NCBI GenBank assembly: GCA_902478885.1
Contig: CABSMS010000052.1
Span: forward strand, 1 to 15,027
Reading direction: 5' to 3'
DNA: 15,027 bases
From: an uncultured Collinsella sp.
GTDB lineage: Bacteria; Actinomycetota; Coriobacteriia; Coriobacteriales; Coriobacteriaceae
Part shown: one piece after another, positions 12,879-15,027 of the stretch
Numbering within the stretch: position 1 is the stretch's first letter
How the letters are laid out: each line of letters opens with the position of its first letter
Translations under genes and position numbers: made by a program
Notes under the pieces: model-generated
Seen by the model: only the letters and a program-made list of their open reading frames with translations
Told to the model about the DNA's origin: nothing
Database searches by the model: none

Positions 12879-13769
12879 ATGAGTGATTTTGTCCTGACCT
12901 GTGAATCCGCCGCCGACCGAACTCGTGAGTTCTTTGCGTCGCGCAATATCCCTGTCGTGTGTTTTCATTACGAGATCGACGATGTTGTCTATACGGACGA
13001 TCTGTATCAGTCGATTACGCCGGACGAGTTTTTTGCCCAGATTGCCGCGGGCGCCATGCCCAAGACGTCTCAGGTGAGCGTGGGTGAGTACGAGGAGTTT
13101 TGGGAGCCGTTTGTTGCCGAGGGTAAAGACGTGCTGCACCTGACGTTGTCGTCGGGTATTTCGGGCACGTATGGATCGGCCTGCGTTGCGGCACAGATGC
13201 TCGCGGATCGCTATCCCCAGGGCGGCAAGGTGCGCGTCATCGATTCGCTGGCGGCGTCTTCGGGCTTTGGCCTGTTGCTGGAATATGCCGCCGACGTGCG
13301 CGATAGTGGGGCTTCACTCGACGAGACGGCTGCCTGGATCGAGGAGCACAAACTCAACCTGCACCACTGGTTCTTCTCGACCGATCTGTCGAGCTACCTG
13401 CGCGGCGGTCGCATTTCGGCTGCGAGCGCGATCATCGGCACGGCGCTTAAGATTTGCCCGCTTATGACGGTCGATTGCGACGGCAAGCTGTCGCCACGTG
13501 AGAAGATTCGCACTAAGAAGCGCGCGATTTCCGAGATGGCCAAGACCATGATGGCGCACGTGCAGGACGGTGTGGATTATTCGGGTAAGTGCATCATGTC
13601 GCACTCGGCGTGCCGCGAGGATGCCGAGGCAGTTGCGGCGCTGATTGAGGAACAGGTTCCGCAGCTTAAAGGCAAGATTGAGATCAATGATATCGGTACT
13701 CTGATTGGCTCGCATACCGGACCTGGTACGGTGGCGCTCTTCTTTATGGGCGACAAGCGCGTGGATTAA
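12879..13769 (+). CDS. DegV family fatty-acid-binding protein (FakB-like)
   Basis: Encodes 296 aa, typical for DegV proteins, which bind one fatty acid and in many Gram-positive bacteria present it to the kinase FakA for entry into phospholipid synthesis. Landmarks fit the family: the short N-terminal strand ending in CESAAD (DSTAD-type motif, 7-12), the SSGISGTYGSA segment (91-101) that lies near the fatty-acid carboxylate, the long helical insertion with SYLRGGRIS (177-185), and GSHTGPG (277-283) near the C-terminus. The start at 12879 is set by AAGGAG at 12867-12872. The gene has its own extended -10 promoter and a terminator shared with the convergent neighbour. No FakA gene is in the window, so the partner must be elsewhere. 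The protein should be cytoplasmic, as no signal peptide is visible. Confidence 0.94.
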   Translation: MSDFVLTCESAADRTREFFASRNIPVVCFHYEIDDVVYTDDLYQSITPDEFFAQIAAGAMPKTSQVSVGEYEEFWEPFVAEGKDVLHLTLSSGISGTYGSACVAAQMLADRYPQGGKVRVIDSLAASSGFGLLLEYAADVRDSGASLDETAAWIEEHKLNLHHWFFSTDLSSYLRGGRISAASAIIGTALKICPLMTVDCDGKLSPREKIRTKKRAISEMAKTMMAHVQDGVDYSGKCIMSHSACREDAEAVAALIEEQVPQLKGKIEINDIGTLIGSHTGPGTVALFFMGDKRVD

Positions 13770-13800
13770 CTTGCCCCATCACGTCGCTGCGTGATTGCTC

Positions 13801-13842
13801 AAACGAAAACGGCCCGCCTCACGTTTGTGGGGCGGGCCTTGC
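13801..13842. terminator. Bidirectional intrinsic terminator between convergent genes
   Basis: GGCCCGCCTCAC (13811-13822) pairs with GTGGGGCGGGCC (13827-13838), 12 bp with one G-U pair and a GTTT loop. AAACGAAAAC before the stem gives a T-rich run on the - strand for the gene at 13851-14942. TTGCTGTT after it serves degV less ideally. Confidence 0.85.
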
Positions 13843-13850
13843 TGTTGCGG

Positions 13851-14942
13851 TTAGCGTTTCTTTCCGCGGAAGAAAAAGCCGTGCAGTGACGGCTTGAGGC
13901 CGCGGTTGGCGCGATGCTCCTCGACGCGCTCGTGGATCGAAGCTACGCGCTCGATGACTTCGTCGGGAATCGGCACGTCGGGATTCATGTTCTCGACCTG
14001 GCTGACCTCGGCGGCGGCGACCTGGTCGATAATGGGCACATCGTCGCGCGAAATAACGGGTGTGGCGTCTTCCTTCATCTTGCGATAACGCTGCATCATG
14101 TCGGTCTGTAGCTGCTGGGCCGAAGGCGGCGTCCAGATGATGGCGTTGGCGCCGGCGGCGATGGTCTCGCGGATGCTCTCGGGCGTCTTGCCGCCCGGCG
14201 CGATGAGCGGCAGGTTGGGATAATGCTCGCGCAGCTCGCGCAGGACCTGCGGCGTGTTCTTGCCGGCTGCGATGTTGAGGATCTTGGCGCCGGCGCGCAC
14301 CTTTGCGTGAGCATCGTCGTCGCAACGAACGACCGTGGCGATGACGGGGATATCGGCGATGTTGGTGATGTGCTCGACCATCTCGGCGGTGGCGGGGGAG
14401 TTGACCACGCAGCCCGCCGCGCCCTGCATCTCGGAGACGGCTGCCATCTGCACGGAGCGCTTACCGGTGGTGGTGCCACCGCCCACGCCTACAAAGACCG
14501 GGCACTCGGCGACGGTCAGCAGCGCTTGCGTAATGGCGGGCTGCGGCGTGAAGGGGTAGACCGCAAAGACGGCATCGGCGTTGGAGTTGCGGATAACCGC
14601 GACATCGGTGGTGTAAATGAGCGACTTGATGCGGCGGCCAAAGAGCGTGAAGCCGCTGGCCTCCTCGATCTCGTCGGGCATGCGAAGGGCAGCCTTGCGC
14701 AGGCGTCCGTCGATGGGCAGGGGCTCCATAGGGAGCAGACCGTTGGGCGTGACGGCTACTTGGGGCTCGGCGAACTCGTCTGCGAGCTCGACCTCGGAAA
14801 AATCGACCGAGGCGACGATGTCCTCGTGCACCTCGGCGGGCACATCGATGGGAGCTTGGTCGTTTGCCGCCGCAGGCGTGTCGAAGGAGCTGGTGCCGAC
14901 GAAGGCGTCGACGCGCTCATTTAGATCGTTGAGGGTATCCAT
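13851..14942 (-). CDS. TIM-barrel-like protein of unknown function
   Basis: Encodes 363 aa. I do not recognise a named enzyme. The first 85 residues are acidic and probably disordered. Residues about 105-275 read as successive beta-alpha units of a TIM barrel: KSLIYTTDVAVI, ADAVFAVYPF, CPVFVGVGGGTTTGKRS (147-163), AAGCVVN, IPVIATVVRC (198-207), GAKILNIAAGK (218-228), LPLIAPGGKTPESI (244-257) and GANAIIWTPPSA (264-275). The ordered IAPGG then GANAIIWTP resembles the phosphate-binding end of barrels such as KDPG aldolase or NanE, but no catalytic residue set is identifiable. The tail is helical and ends in a basic GFFFRGKKR. There is no good Shine-Dalgarno; on the - strand TAGAAT ends nine bases before the ATG, so the message may be leaderless. 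It is convergent with degV and shares its terminator. The upstream side is cut off by the contig end. Confidence 0.8.
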   Translation of the reverse strand: MDTLNDLNERVDAFVGTSSFDTPAAANDQAPIDVPAEVHEDIVASVDFSEVELADEFAEPQVAVTPNGLLPMEPLPIDGRLRKAALRMPDEIEEASGFTLFGRRIKSLIYTTDVAVIRNSNADAVFAVYPFTPQPAITQALLTVAECPVFVGVGGGTTTGKRSVQMAAVSEMQGAAGCVVNSPATAEMVEHITNIADIPVIATVVRCDDDAHAKVRAGAKILNIAAGKNTPQVLRELREHYPNLPLIAPGGKTPESIRETIAAGANAIIWTPPSAQQLQTDMMQRYRKMKEDATPVISRDDVPIIDQVAAAEVSQVENMNPDVPIPDEVIERVASIHERVEEHRANRGLKPSLHGFFFRGKKR

Positions 14943-14951
14943 GGAGGCTCG

Positions 14952-14957
14952 ATTCTA
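14952..14957 (-). promoter_or_regulatory. Possible -10 box close to the start codon
   Basis: On the - strand TAGAAT matches TATAAT at five of six positions and ends nine bases before the ATG at 14942. No -35 match is visible at 16-18 bp. If real, transcription would start at or very near the start codon. Confidence 0.35.
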
Positions 14958-14994
14958 TGTGATGATGGCCGGCGCGATGCAGCCGGAATTGCGA

Positions 14995-15027
14995 CTGTCT
15001 CTTATACACATCTCCGAGCCCACGAGA
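14995..15027 (+). other. Nextera transposase adapter sequence (not genomic)
   Basis: The bases from 14995 read CTGTCTCTTATACACATCT, the Tn5 mosaic end as used in Nextera libraries, and continue directly with CCGAGCCCACGAGA. This is 33 of the 34 bases of the known reverse-complement read-through adapter. It is sequencing-library DNA left on the contig end. Confidence 0.97.

Overview
The window looks like chromosomal DNA from a high-GC, anaerobic, gut-type actinobacterium of the class Coriobacteriia, most likely Collinsella or a close relative. This rests on gene content and style: a C69 dipeptidase, a class III fructose-1,6-bisphosphatase, DegV and GtrA proteins, and very large Gly/Ser/Lys-rich surface proteins with DUF4430 domains. 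It is an inference from family resemblance, not from a database match. The last 33 bases are not genomic: they match the Nextera transposase adapter, so this is the edge of a short-read contig.

Layout, left to right. Positions 1-448 hold no supportable gene. They contain an AT-rich 238-bp element with perfect 35-bp inverted termini and a central hairpin, which resembles a MITE. Next, on the + strand, come a secreted or cytosolic C69 dipeptidase (449-1972) and a two-gene unit of a phasin-like coiled protein (2072-2488) and an AarF/UbiB-type atypical kinase with two C-terminal membrane helices (2497-4260), closed by an intrinsic terminator.

The most striking region is 4340-9441. A cobalamin (B12) riboswitch precedes two overlapping genes for surface proteins. 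The first (1292 aa) has a signal peptide, four DUF4430 (transcobalamin C-terminal-like) domains, a PQQ-type beta-propeller, a Listeria-Bacteroides (Flg_new) repeat, a long Lys/Ser/Asp stalk and a C-terminal membrane anchor. The second (300 aa) is an N-terminally anchored protein with one DUF4430 domain on a flexible stalk. The operon ends in a strong terminator. B12 control plus transcobalamin-like domains suggests a cell-surface corrinoid capture system; no transporter gene is in the window.

From 9478 to 12558 the genes are on the - strand: fructose-1,6-bisphosphatase III (fbp) followed downstream by two GtrA-family four-helix membrane proteins. fbp is divergent from a DegV-family fatty-acid-binding protein (12879-13769, +) across a 320-bp control region that carries a perfect inverted repeat near fbp and an operator-like palindrome plus extended -10 promoter near degV. 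A bidirectional terminator separates degV from a convergent gene (13851-14942, -) for an unassigned TIM-barrel-like protein. I saw no tRNA, rRNA, CRISPR array or transposase gene.
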